A stretch of DNA of 64,000 bases from Hemibagrus wyckioides. Taxonomy: Eukaryota; Chordata; Actinopteri; Siluriformes; Bagridae. A program made the position numbers and the translations under genes. The notes under the pieces are model-generated. The model worked only from the letters and a program-made list of their open reading frames with translations. It did not search any database and was not told the origin of the DNA. This document shows positions 48,674 through 58,482 of this stretch, piece after piece (the stretch's first letter is position 1; every line of letters starts with the position of its first letter). Location: NCBI RefSeq assembly GCF_019097595.1, contig NC_080735.1, positions 19,030,417 to 19,094,416 on the forward strand, given 5' to 3'.

Positions 48674-50323
48674 TAAATAGTGCCTTTGCACTAACCCATT
48701 TGTTTTGGGTTTTCTGTTTGTTATTGTATTAGTTATCACAGTTTGCATTTTGGGCTGGTATTTTTTTAAATGGGCGGGGTTTAAACTGTAGTCAGGCTGA
48801 AAATCTTCAGTCCAATCTGACAACACGGGCTGGCCCTTGAACAAAGCTTTTAACCCCTCAATTGTATGAATTAGATAATATGTAAGTTGCTCTGGATGAC
48901 AGTTTTCTCCAAATGACATTTGGATTTAAGTGAATTTAAGTGAACACATCATTTAGGTTGGACAGAATTATGTGTATTATAGATTACAGTATGAAGGAAT
49001 GTAAAATTAAATTAAAAATGAAAAGAAATTTAATGAAATGAAACTTTCATAGTCAAGCCACAACATTCTTGAGTAGTGACAGTGATTCAGTAGTCTTGAA
49101 GAGTTTAAGAGGTAAAAGCAGACACAGTTTATTAATCTGAAGTCTTTATTTTAATGAATTAAAAAACAAACAAACAAACAAAATACACGAAAAAAATCCA
49201 TTTACTTTTGGTAACATCATTGTTGTTGTGTACAAGATGTACGTGTACAAGACCTTGTCTGGACCAGCACCACCACCACCTCAACACTCTTCCTGAGGTA
49301 TATGTTCCCACCTGTAGCCTGGTATCATCATCATCTCATTTTATTACATTTCATTTACATTTCATTGCACATTCTTTTTCTCTTTTTTTCAGTGCTAAGT
49401 GTGCTGTGTTTTTGTGTTGTCTTTTTTTGTATTTATTATTTTTGCACTGTCTTGTTGTTGCTTTCTTTGCACCTAGCTGCACACTTACACTTTATGTGGC
49501 TTGGACGAACTTTTGGTCCTAGCTTTATGTTCTATGTTTATGTAGCACCAGGTCCTGGAGAAACGTTGTTTAATTTCACTATGTACTGCGTCAGCTATAT
49601 GTGGTTGAAATGACAATAAAAGCTTCTTGAATCTTGAATCAGTGGTTAACGCCTGACACCTGGTAGAAAATATTCAGTAAAGCATAAGGTCCCTGTCCAG
49701 AACCATAAATCTGATTGTCCCAGAGTGGTGAAATAATCTTCCTAACTTAATCCAGACAGCGGTATTTAAAACCCAGATAGCAAAACAGGTCTGGCCCAGA
49801 CCTGGCCCACACAATGCACTTACACTTGGGCCACATACCACAAAGAATGATGGCCCTTTGGTGGCCCATGTCTGGTTTGCAAGAGGTGGGCTCTAACACA
49901 GCTCTCACTGCCTCATTGATTGTAATAATTAACATTTTTGTCATGTCTTTTAATGGGTGCCAATCTGGAGCTGACTGTACACTTCTGTGTTTTGAACGAA
50001 TTAATAGTTTCAGACATGTCTGATATCAGGTGAATCAGCTCTGATTTTTAGATTTTTAGTCCATTTCTAGTGAATTTATCTGCATATAGCCAGTCTAACA
50101 CAACTGGGAAAACACTCCAACACAACAGGCAAAGCTTTACACACATGTATACTGCAAATCATTATTATCATTTGTAAGACCAACGTAAGTAAGAACATAA
50201 ACAAGATTTTTGAAAAAACAGAAAAACCTGGAAAAATGGAAAATGAGTTTAACTTCAATTTGCTGTAAGTTTTAAAGATTATTCAAAAGTTACAGTTAGT
50301 TGTGAAAATCAGCTTCAGCTAGT
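45772..50323. other. Inter-GIMAP region: rest of unit A, spacer, start of unit B
   Basis: Bases 45772-47930 are the non-coding upstream part of unit A. They include a second, diverged copy of the GIMAP 5' exons (a start-codon exon at 46609-46691) and a CA run near 46900-46925. Bases 47931-48994 are a unique spacer with a possible retroposon tail at 48885-48915 and a TG run at 48641-48671. Bases 48995-50323 are the 3' flank of the unit B gene. They include a LINE 3'-end insertion at about 49328-49640 that ends GACAATAAAAGCTTCTTGAA and is absent from unit A. No intact gene is seen. Confidence 0.5.
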
Positions 50324-53300
50324 TTATTTCTTTGCACAAACCACAATGATCAGTATTAGTATGAGCAAGCCAGTTGAGACTTTGAACCAGAAAGATGTCT
50401 GATATGCATCTTTTAACTCTGCCTTCATATTTTTGTTCTCGTACTGCTCATCTCTCAGTTTCATTGCCATCTTATTCATCTTCCTCCTCTCCTCCATTTG
50501 CATTGTTTCTTCCATAGTTTTCCTCTTAAATTCCTCTTCCTGTCTGATTTCCATCTCTTTGCTCTTATAGTCACTCCGCTCTTGTGTGTAAAAGTAACCC
50601 ATGTTCAAGTGTAGCATTAAATTGATCTTTTCCAACAACTCTGTGACTTGTTTGTGGTTACTTTGATTATAGTTGTTAAAAACATGATATCTACCTTTGC
50701 AGGTGTCTACAAGATTCTGGAGATCATAACTATTACTGATAAACTTCTCCACTGGCTTCCCTTCCAGCAGATCTCCACCAGTGAACAGAATCATGGTGAA
50801 ATCCAGAGCTTCTTCTCCAAAGTTCTCCTGAATCCACTTCACAGCGTTGTTTTCCTCCCCCGTGAATCTTCCCAGACTGATAACCAACAGGAACACATGA
50901 GGTTTGGGAGAAAACATGGAGATACAATCATGTGCATCCTGGGCCTTTTGGTTCGATATTAGCCACGTGTCCATGACACCAGGAGTGTCAATTATGGTGA
51001 TGTTTTTTCCATTGAGGATTTTGTTCTTCACTTTACAGTTTGCGGTCACAGACGCAGGAGACGCCTCGACTCTGAAGGCCTCTTCACGCAGGATGGTGTT
51101 TCCTGATGCACTCTTTCCTGCTCCAGTTTTCCCCACTAACATCAGTCGAAGCTCAGGATGATTCACCTCATGTTCTGAAAAGCAGATAAAACCAAGCAGA
51201 TAATATGGATAATACAGGGGTCTTCAGTATCTTTAACTTTAGTGGGAATATTTGATATGATATTTGGTAGCTGTAGTTTTTACCTTTGAAAGGGAAGTGC
51301 AATCCAATACCCAGTGGAACCAGAACCAACACAGAAGTCAGCCAAATGAGAGAATGAATGTTTTTCTAGAAAAATAGGCAAAACTGTGTTGCAGCAATGA
51401 TATTTTCTAAACCAATCCTTTAAGAGGCCGACAGGTCTAGACAGGTACATTTAGCGAGCAAATTCTGATCTGTGAATTCTCCACTATAACATAGTGTGAC
51501 AATATGATTGTAAAAACGTTTTCTAAAAAATGATACTGACCTTCAATTTCCTGTGGTTATGATTTGCTTCCTCTAACAATCTCTCAAGTCTTCTGTTTTT
51601 CTCTTCCTTTTCGGTCAGCTGTATATTCACCTCCTTTAACTGTCCATCAAGTTTACTGTTTTTCTCTTCCTTTTCAGTCAGCTGTATATTCACCTCCTTT
51701 AACTGTCTCTCAAGTCTTCTGTTTTTCTCTTCCTTTTCACTCAACTGTGTATTCACCTCCTTTAACTGTCTCTCAAGTCTTCTGTTCTTTTCTGTCATTT
51801 CATGCAAGTTTTTCTTCTCCACTCCTTCTTCTTGATTATTTTGTATCCTCCTTCCATTTTGTCTGTTGGAAATTGTTAACTTGTAATTTCACTTTCAAAA
51901 TCAAGTGACGTGTGTGAGTAAAAGTTTAGCAAATCTGAATTTTCAAAGACATTCATCAGGAGCCTAAAATTTTAATGTGGGCTTTTAACCACTTGAATGT
52001 GATTAGTATAACCAGAAATAATTCTGAGATGTTTTTAGCGTATACATACAGCATATGTACATAATGCGGTGTTAACTCCACACTTGGATGGTGTACAGTG
52101 TGAAATGACGTGGTGTTAGAAAGTTACAGCCAGTTGCTTAGCAACAGACACCCAATCAGAAACAGAACAGCGCTTGAGAACCTCATTTGAAAAACAGGAC
52201 GCAGCAAAATTTCACAAAAACACCTTGGTTGATAGCATTCAGAGATTTTTTTTTTTTTAATAATTTTTCACTTTCTTACAAGTCTTACCTTGAACCATAG
52301 GAATGATCTGGTTCTTTTATGCTAACTGCTTGCTGCAGGTCTAGAGATTCATTATCTGTTGTCTCCATGTACATGTAATTCTGCTCTCTTGCTGATTGCC
52401 GGTTGAATCCCTGTCTATTTGAGTTACAAAAAAAAATTATATTGACATATTTGATTATACATTTCATGCAGTTATGTCTGAATTTGTTCAGAGTTTTACT
52501 GACCTCTTTGTCCGAGTTGTGTTACGCACCAAGAATCTGGAAACAGTATCAGAGTGTTAAGTGCATAAATGTAACATCTATTATTATTTTTTTCACTCGT
52601 AGTAATCTGTACCTTTATCCTTTAATGACTACCTTGAATACCATTATGTAACCCAGGTTAAAAGAAGGGAAATAACCATGATAGAATAAAAGGGATAATA
52701 AAAAATAAATAAATAAATTGAGGAACCAGTTTAATTAAAGTTCAATTAGTTTAATTTAATTATGGAAAAAATTTGAATTTGTAAAACAACAATTTGTATG
52801 GGTGGAGGCGGAAGTGTGTGGGAAAAAAAGGACGTGCCGTGTAAATCACGGGCGTGTAGGTGATTAATTGCGAAAAAAAGGTGAATTATTAACAGTTATT
52901 AATTCCGAAGTATATTGTGTAATAAACCTTCATTTAAGCGCAATGGATTGCTTTAGGTTAACGACTGTCGAATTTTGAAGCGGATGTTAGTGGATTAGAG
53001 AGATCCTCGAGAGAACACAAAACAACACGGAGTTGATGTTTAACTGATAGTTGGTTGATTGACTTGGTGAGTTCTTTGTACCACTGTTTTATTTCTTTGT
53101 AATTCAATGATAATTTGAATGTTATTGTTATTTTTCATAAGTGTGATGTGAAACTGCTAGATTTGTGAAATGTAGACGATATGTGACTTCAGGTCATCGG
53201 TGATGTATTTGTAATTTATTACAGTGTAAAGATGATTTTGAGGGATACATATTGAACTGTCTGTATACACAGGTCAGGTTTTTTTTGATGATGAATTAAG

Positions 53301-54383
53301 AGAACAAGGATTGCTTAATTTGAGCTGGCGAGCCACCCCAGGATTTAGCTTCAGTGTGATAAGAGAAGGATTAAAAACATCTCTACAGATCATCACCACT
53401 GGCAACTTGGTGAAGTTTTTTTTGCACTTACACCGGAGTGGATAACTTGATTTCCAATTATGGACAACTTGTTAATGTATTTATTTATTTTCATGGGTCA
53501 GTAGGAAAAGTAGGTATTTGAAATTTGAGTTGTAACACTGAAAGTCAAAACCATTGTTTAATTATAAATTTTGATAATTTATTTTCTTAAAAAAAAAAAG
53601 AAAGAAGCTAAATAGGAACATTAACACAAAGTGATTGAGATACGGATATGTCCGGGATTTTCATTTATGACATTTCACTGTTTTTTATGTTGCATTGAAT
53701 ATAGTACATGCTTTCTGTTTTGTTTTGTTTTTTTGTAAATCTCAGCCAATACACCTTGTTATAATATACTTAAGGTTGTGGTGGGTTTCCTTTGTTTTGC
53801 TCGCCAACCCTGCTCTCCATGCAAACCTAAATACTGGTCCATCATTTAAGTGTAGCTCCACAGGCGTGTCAAAAGGGGAAGCACATGTTACAGTTAGCCT
53901 GGTACACCAAGACCAACTCTACTACCAACCAACCAGGGGAGCTCCTGAACCTGAATGTATGGGTCAACATGTAACTTCTCTTTGAACAGAGAGTAACCAA
54001 ACCTCTTGAGAAAGGAAGATGTCATAGTTGCAATTTTACAACATAAAATGTATTGTGTAGAGTTCAGTGGAAAAGCTTGAATAGGTCAGAAGGTCAAGGT
54101 AAGAAGGAAATGTTTTGTCATGTAATTGATACTACAGATAAATGTGCTGTAAAAAACACAATTACACCATTACACCATTCACATGTTACACCAACTGTGA
54201 TTTTGGCTGTTGAGTCCCTGTCTGTTTGATCTACAAAACTTTTCCCCACATGTTTGAGAATACATTTCATGCAGTTATGTCTGAATTTGTTCACTGACAC
54301 CTTTGCATTCCATTGTGGGTTTTTCCTAGTTGTGACACTGATTCCAATGCACCATGCAGTTTGCTAGACTTTTTCTGTGACAT
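50324..54383 (-). CDS. GIMAP-family GTPase with N-terminal coiled coil (unit B)
   Basis: Exons join in phase to about 487 residues: 54301-54383 (start exon, tentative), 52289-52414, 51541-51862, 51284-51365 and 50324-51174. The order of domains is: acidic N-terminus; a coiled coil made of four 21-residue repeats (EKNRRLERQLKEVNIQLTEKE type); a hydrophobic segment (LIWLTSVLVLVPLGIGLHF); the AIG1/GIMAP GTPase with P-loop GKTGAGKS, G3 DTPG and LFTGGDLLEG; a charged coiled coil; and a C-terminal hydrophobic segment ending VVCAKK. GIMAPs are immune-associated GTPases that assemble on membranes. The N-terminal start is uncertain: an alternative is the ATG within exon 52289-52414, and the unit A-type first exon at 52504-52550 has lost its ATG. 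The intron after the start exon contains an LTR-like insertion. All five exons lack stops and frameshifts. Confidence 0.78.
51560..51815 (-). repeat. 63-bp tandem repeat coding a coiled coil in GIMAP unit B
   Basis: About four copies of a 63-base unit, each encoding 21 residues of heptad-type sequence starting EKNRRLER or EKNSKLDG. The unit A pseudogene has only one copy at the matching place (about 45125-45195). The repeat number therefore differs between duplicates. Confidence 0.85.
52647..53892. mobile_element. Solo-LTR-like insertion in GIMAP unit B
   Basis: This 1246-bp block is absent from the matching position in unit A (ACCATTAGCC at about 46250). It begins TGTAACCC and ends TGTTACA, so the ends form a TG...CA inverted pair, and it is flanked by ATTA / GTTA (a 4-bp duplication with one mismatch). 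It contains AATAAA near 52921. No coding sequence is recognised inside, as expected for a solo LTR. Confidence 0.65.
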
Positions 54384-55770
54384 CCATGACACGGGCAGGA
54401 AAACTACAGAAAATAAAATCTAAATAAACAAAACTATAGAATAAAAACATGGACTTAATTTTTTGACGAATATCAGTTTTGTTATTTTGGATGCACTGAA
54501 CAGTGACATAACCAGTGTGGGACTGAATCAGAACAAATACTCTGCAGTTTTCATAGAATGTGCATTTACAGCATTCTTACTAGCATAGATACAACACACA
54601 CACACACACACACACACGATAAAATCTCCATTTAAGATTCCTGGCTCAATTACATTGCAACTACTTTAAAATTCTTGTTATAATTAATGAGTAAAATATT
54701 TTTTTATATTGTGAACACAGAGCAGGTCATTATGAACTGATGTAAGGGAGTTTAATGGTCTACCAATTTGAAATGTCATTTTTATTTCAGCAGTAAGATG
54801 AAGTGAAATATTTATATTTTGGTGTCAGAGACTTCCTTTCTCCTTTGGTCCTTTTTAAAAAGGTATTCACAAACAAATGTTTAGATTTATAACAACAATA
54901 GATTCTTAACTGATCTTATTAGTAAATGTATTTCTATTTATTTTAATGCTTTATAGCATCTCTTTAAACTTGAAATATTTTGCCCATTTTATTTTGTAAA
55001 GGATTTTAAAAACTTTTCATCCTGCACACTCACAGATACTGTGAATGTGATGTGTTTAGTTTATTTATATTTTATTTAAAATGACCATTCTGTAGAAGGT
55101 AAAGTGTTTAAAACCAGATATACAAGACTTAGAACTAAATAAATCTAAACACATACTTTAATGAAGTATTGAACCTGGACAAATCATCAGCAATTTATTT
55201 GCAAACAATGAATATTTTTAAATATTAATATTAGACCTTTTGAGGTACAGCAATATGTATTCTTTAAAAATAACAAAGTAAACAGATTACCTGAAAATCC
55301 AATAATTATTTAGAGCTTTGGAGTCATTTGTTGAGACATTTCTTGCACAAAGTAACATTAACAGTAAAAGTTCTCATTTCAGGACATTTCTCTATTAAAC
55401 ATGTAGTAAGCGCTTCAGCTGCAGTTCCTCACTGTTCCGGGTCTCTGTCATATGACCAACCAGATTAAAGTATATGCTGAGAGCAACGTGTTGCCAGGTG
55501 AGATTGAATAAATGGAGCGTGCATGAGATAACGTTTATTTTTTTTAAAATGCACAAGGAGCTAAAGATAGCTAACGTGAGATAAGTCCTAAAAAATTTGT
55601 TCTATAGACTAAACTGGATATAAAATCCAATACAACTTTTATATTTTCATACCTACTTACTTTTCTCTTCAGAGGACGTTTTAGGTTCTTTCTCTTTTCA
55701 GTTTGCTACACCTGTAAACTTTGGAGTTTGGACCATACTCTACTTTAATTGTTTTATTATTATATAGACC
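54384..55770. other. GIMAP unit B upstream region
   Basis: Non-coding sequence homologous to 46692-47930. It contains a CA run (54595-54617) and the presumptive promoter of the unit B gene. No CpG island or clear TATA box is identified. Confidence 0.45.
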
Positions 55771-55822
55771 AGAGAGAGAGAATTATGGGGTCCTTTTCAT
55801 TACTTCGATTTTGACAGGTCTG
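55771..55822 (+). repeat. Polinton left terminus (part of terminal inverted repeat)
   Basis: This is the first sequence after the break in GIMAP-unit homology, starting with AG and a short GA run. The partner repeat would lie outside the window, so the length of the inverted repeat is unknown. Confidence 0.55.
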
Positions 55823-56012
55823 ACAGCCAATCAGAATCGTCCACATCACAATGCCCCGCCCCTTTTCAACCAATCAGAATCGTCCACTTCACAATGTCCC
55901 GCCCCTTTTCAACCAATCAGAAAAACGTATCTGTCACATTATCCCGCCTCCTTTTCAACCAATCAGAAAAACGTATCCGTCACAATATCCCGCCCCCCTT
56001 TCAACCAATAAG
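55823..56012 (+). promoter_or_regulatory. Tandem CCAAT plus GC-box array
   Basis: Five CCAAT boxes (at 55827, 55870, 55913, 55959 and 56005, mostly CCAATCAGA) alternate with four GC boxes (CCCGCCCC type, near 55854, 55897, 55943 and 55988). The units are 43 to 46 bases long. CCAATCAG is the NF-Y consensus and CCCGCCC the Sp1/KLF consensus. The array precedes the two open ORFs of the element, so it is probably their promoter/enhancer. Confidence 0.65.
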
Positions 56013-56326
56013 GATGATTGATGGGGAGGTTACATAATCCTACGTCATCAGACCCTTAATCACAAACACACCCACACACACACACACACAACACCCCTGT
56101 ACGTGACACACTTACGCACATAAGCATATGTTTTCTCTGATATGGCATATTGTATAAGTTTATCTCCAGAATATGCCATATTCCCTTAGTCATCATTGGG
56201 TCTCCCTGAACATGACACACACACACACACGTGCACAAACCCTCTGTACGTGACACACCCATTTTCTCCCCTTGAAATACTTTATGTTTCCACATACGGA
56301 ATATCGTAGCTTCACTGAGCACAACT
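56013..56326. other. Leader region of Polinton ORF190
   Basis: It contains two CA runs (56066-56089 and 56218-56232), a direct repeat (CTGTACGTGACACAC at about 56097 and 56246) and a perfect 12-bp inverted repeat at 56140-56151 / 56170-56181. No gene is seen. Confidence 0.5.
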
Positions 56327-56899
56327 ATGGCTACTTGTCCTGGTGCACCTAAAAAACAGAAATCTACTATGGGTAGATTTTCAGACATCATAGAATGTGA
56401 AAATGTTCAATACTGGACATTATCAGAAGACTGCACAGTCGGTTTTTATTTCAATGTAGAATCAGTAGACGTAACGCTTTTCAAGCTACCGGGACCGGGG
56501 CGGATTCACTGGAGCAATGCCACAGAGATGGTGACTTTTGACCTGGGTGACTGGATCAAGTTTTGTAAATGGTGTAAAGACTTTGACTACATCATTCGGA
56601 TGGATTTCTTTTCACCGACAGCCTACAAATGGAAATGGAAAAACTACGCATCTCCACATCTGACATACCGCATCAGAGCAACAAATTTCTCCAAGAATCA
56701 AGTCTCACTACATATTTCTACCACCGCTAAGGCCAAAGCCTACACATCTGAAGACGGAGAGATCTGTGATGTGAGGTTTGAACGTACCAGCTGGCATGAT
56801 CTAGATCAGTACTTTAATCAAATCAGCAGATCATTCGAAACAGTGGCAAGAATCAAAGAAATGGAAGCATTACGAGTAAAACTAGAGGAACTTTTCTGA
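56327..56899 (+). CDS. Polinton ORF190, function unknown, intact
   Basis: 190 codons, uninterrupted. It is rich in aromatic residues (VQYWTLSEDCTVGFYF near residue 27; FCKWCKDFDYIIRMDFF near residue 84; AYKWKWKNY near residue 105). It looks beta-rich for the first 150 residues, with a short charged helix at the end (ARIKEMEALRVKLEELF). There is no signal peptide or membrane segment. I do not recognise the family. It is the first gene after the CCAAT/GC-box array and is followed 119 bases later by ORF221. It remains open while all recognisable structural genes of the element are broken. Confidence 0.65.
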   Translation: MATCPGAPKKQKSTMGRFSDIIECENVQYWTLSEDCTVGFYFNVESVDVTLFKLPGPGRIHWSNATEMVTFDLGDWIKFCKWCKDFDYIIRMDFFSPTAYKWKWKNYASPHLTYRIRATNFSKNQVSLHISTTAKAKAYTSEDGEICDVRFERTSWHDLDQYFNQISRSFETVARIKEMEALRVKLEELF

Positions 56900-56954
56900 T
56901 TCAATAGTCTTTCAAGACTGAACAGAAACCACACCTTCTACTGACTCCACCCCT

Positions 56955-57018
56955 AATGCTGTATATATGACCCCAACTAAATTTTGAGTTGTAAAACTTC
57001 TGGTCATCTGAGAACGAA
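56955..57018 (+). promoter_or_regulatory. TATA-like element upstream of ORF221
   Basis: TGTATATATGA at about 56959-56969 lies some 55 bases before the ORF221 start codon. The short spacer between ORF190 and ORF221 could therefore hold a separate promoter. The evidence is the motif alone. Confidence 0.35.
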
Positions 57019-57684
57019 ATGTCTCAAGAATTCAACCCCTTCTTCTACACCCCGTTCGCTCCCGACGGTGATGATGATGCGACCTGTTCTGGTTATAAAG
57101 ACGATGAAAACATCGCTGATTCCTTAGGAAAAAGAAATCTAACCTATCTGTCTACGAACGACGAAGCTGACGGGTGTATTTCTACCACTGTTCTGGCTAT
57201 CATCCGTGCTGTGATGGGTGAACTGCTGGACAGGATCATCGATCAAGATCTCAAAGACAACTGTAATGGTTGCACGATTGATCACCCGAGTCAACTTCAA
57301 CACTCGTGCCTTTTCGATCCTGAACAATACTACCTGCATATGAACTCCCACAGATTGATGAAAAAGCTGTTTAAACCGTGGCTGAAATATGCTGTGGCTA
57401 AAGGACTGAAAATGTGCGGTATCAAACAAACTCCATCCTTAGAAAAAATTCAGGGTATTGCTGAAGCTACCATATGCGACTGGAAAGATGAACCCTCCAT
57501 CAAATCGGTTCTGAGTGAGGCTAAAGAGAAAACGAAGGAACTCTGCAGCGAACAGGTGTATGAAGATGTTGTGGATTACTGGACCTTTCACTTGTCTCTG
57601 GAACCCCAAGACCCCCCTCATACCTGGGAAACCTCAAAGTGCGCCACGTTGGTTCTGACTCAGAGAAAAAGATCTAAAGACTGA
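57019..57684 (+). CDS. Polinton ORF221, putative zinc-binding protein, intact
   Basis: 221 codons, uninterrupted. The N-terminus is acidic (GDDDATCSGYKDDEN). A central Cys/His cluster, CNGCTIDHPSQLQHSC (about residues 77-92), has spacing C-x2-C-x3-H-x5-H-x-C and could bind zinc. The following region is helical with conserved-looking Trp/Lys (KLFKPWLKYAVAKGLKMCG). The tail is basic (QRKRSKD), possibly for nuclear localisation. I do not recognise the family with certainty. An array of poly(A)-signal repeats follows directly. Confidence 0.65.
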   Translation: MSQEFNPFFYTPFAPDGDDDATCSGYKDDENIADSLGKRNLTYLSTNDEADGCISTTVLAIIRAVMGELLDRIIDQDLKDNCNGCTIDHPSQLQHSCLFDPEQYYLHMNSHRLMKKLFKPWLKYAVAKGLKMCGIKQTPSLEKIQGIAEATICDWKDEPSIKSVLSEAKEKTKELCSEQVYEDVVDYWTFHLSLEPQDPPHTWETSKCATLVLTQRKRSKD

Positions 57685-57744
57685 GATCATCACCATTTGT
57701 TGTTCACCATATGAACAACAACCTGGGTATTTTCACTAAACCCA

Positions 57745-58396
57745 TTCATGTTTAATTTGTTTTTAGTCTATTGATTATTTGAAATTATTATTTGAAAAAA
57801 TGTTTATAAATAAAGTTTAATTTGTTTTTAATCCTTTGATTATTTGAAATTAAATTGTGATATGTATATTTTAAAAATGTTTTATAAAATAAAGTTTAAT
57901 TTGTTTTTAGTCTATTGATTATTTGAAATTATTATTTAAAAAAAGTTTATAAAAATAAAGTTTAATTTGTTTTAGTCTATTGATTATTTGAAATTATTAT
58001 TTAAAAAAAGTTTATAAAAATAAAGTTTAATTTGTTTTTAGTCTATTGATTATTTGAAATTATTATTTAAAAAAAAGTTTATAAAAATAAAGTTTAATTT
58101 GTTTTTAGTCTATTGATTATTTGAAATTATTATTTTAAAAAATGTTTTATAAAAATAAAGTTTAATTTGTTTTTAATCCTTTGATTATTTGAAATTATTA
58201 TTTTAAAAAATGTTTTATAAAAATAAAGTTTAATTTGTTTTTAGTCTATTGATTATTTGAAATTATTATTTTAAAAAATGTTTATAAATAAAGTGTAATT
58301 TGTTTTTAGTCTATTGATTACTTGAAATTATTATTTTAAAAAATGTTTTATAAAAATAAAGTTTAATTTGTTTTTAATTCTTTGATTATTTGAAAT
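57745..58396 (+). repeat. 10-copy tandem repeat with poly(A) signals
   Basis: About ten copies of a 64-79-base AT-rich unit. Each has the core TTTAATTTGTTTTTAGTCTA, then TTGATTATTTGAAATTATTA, and nine of the junctions contain AATAAAGT. The array starts about 60 bases after the ORF221 stop and ends about 85 bases before the integrase start. It looks like an amplified 3' UTR/polyadenylation unit. Confidence 0.85.
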
Positions 58397-58482
58397 GTTT
58401 ATGTAACATTAACCACGTGATGTGTCTTTTTTTTTAATGTGTCTATAATCTTGTTTGATCATTATTGTTCTGACACTTCAAA

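Larger units (their letters stand above)
48995..55770. repeat. GIMAP tandem duplication, unit B
   Basis: This is the second copy of the 40020-47930 segment, in the same orientation. Its GIMAP gene is open where unit A is broken. The unit ends at 55770 (TATATAGACC), exactly where the Polinton terminus begins. It carries an LTR-like insertion (52647-53892) and a LINE tail (about 49328-49640) not present in unit A. Confidence 0.85.

Noticed and set aside
49208..49613. Plus-strand frames of about 100 codons
   Set aside because: They lie in a LINE 3' tail inserted in unit B; hydrophobic low-complexity translation.
57745..58396. CRISPR-like regular repeat
   Set aside because: The units are contiguous with no variable spacers, and the genome is eukaryotic; it is a tandem repeat.
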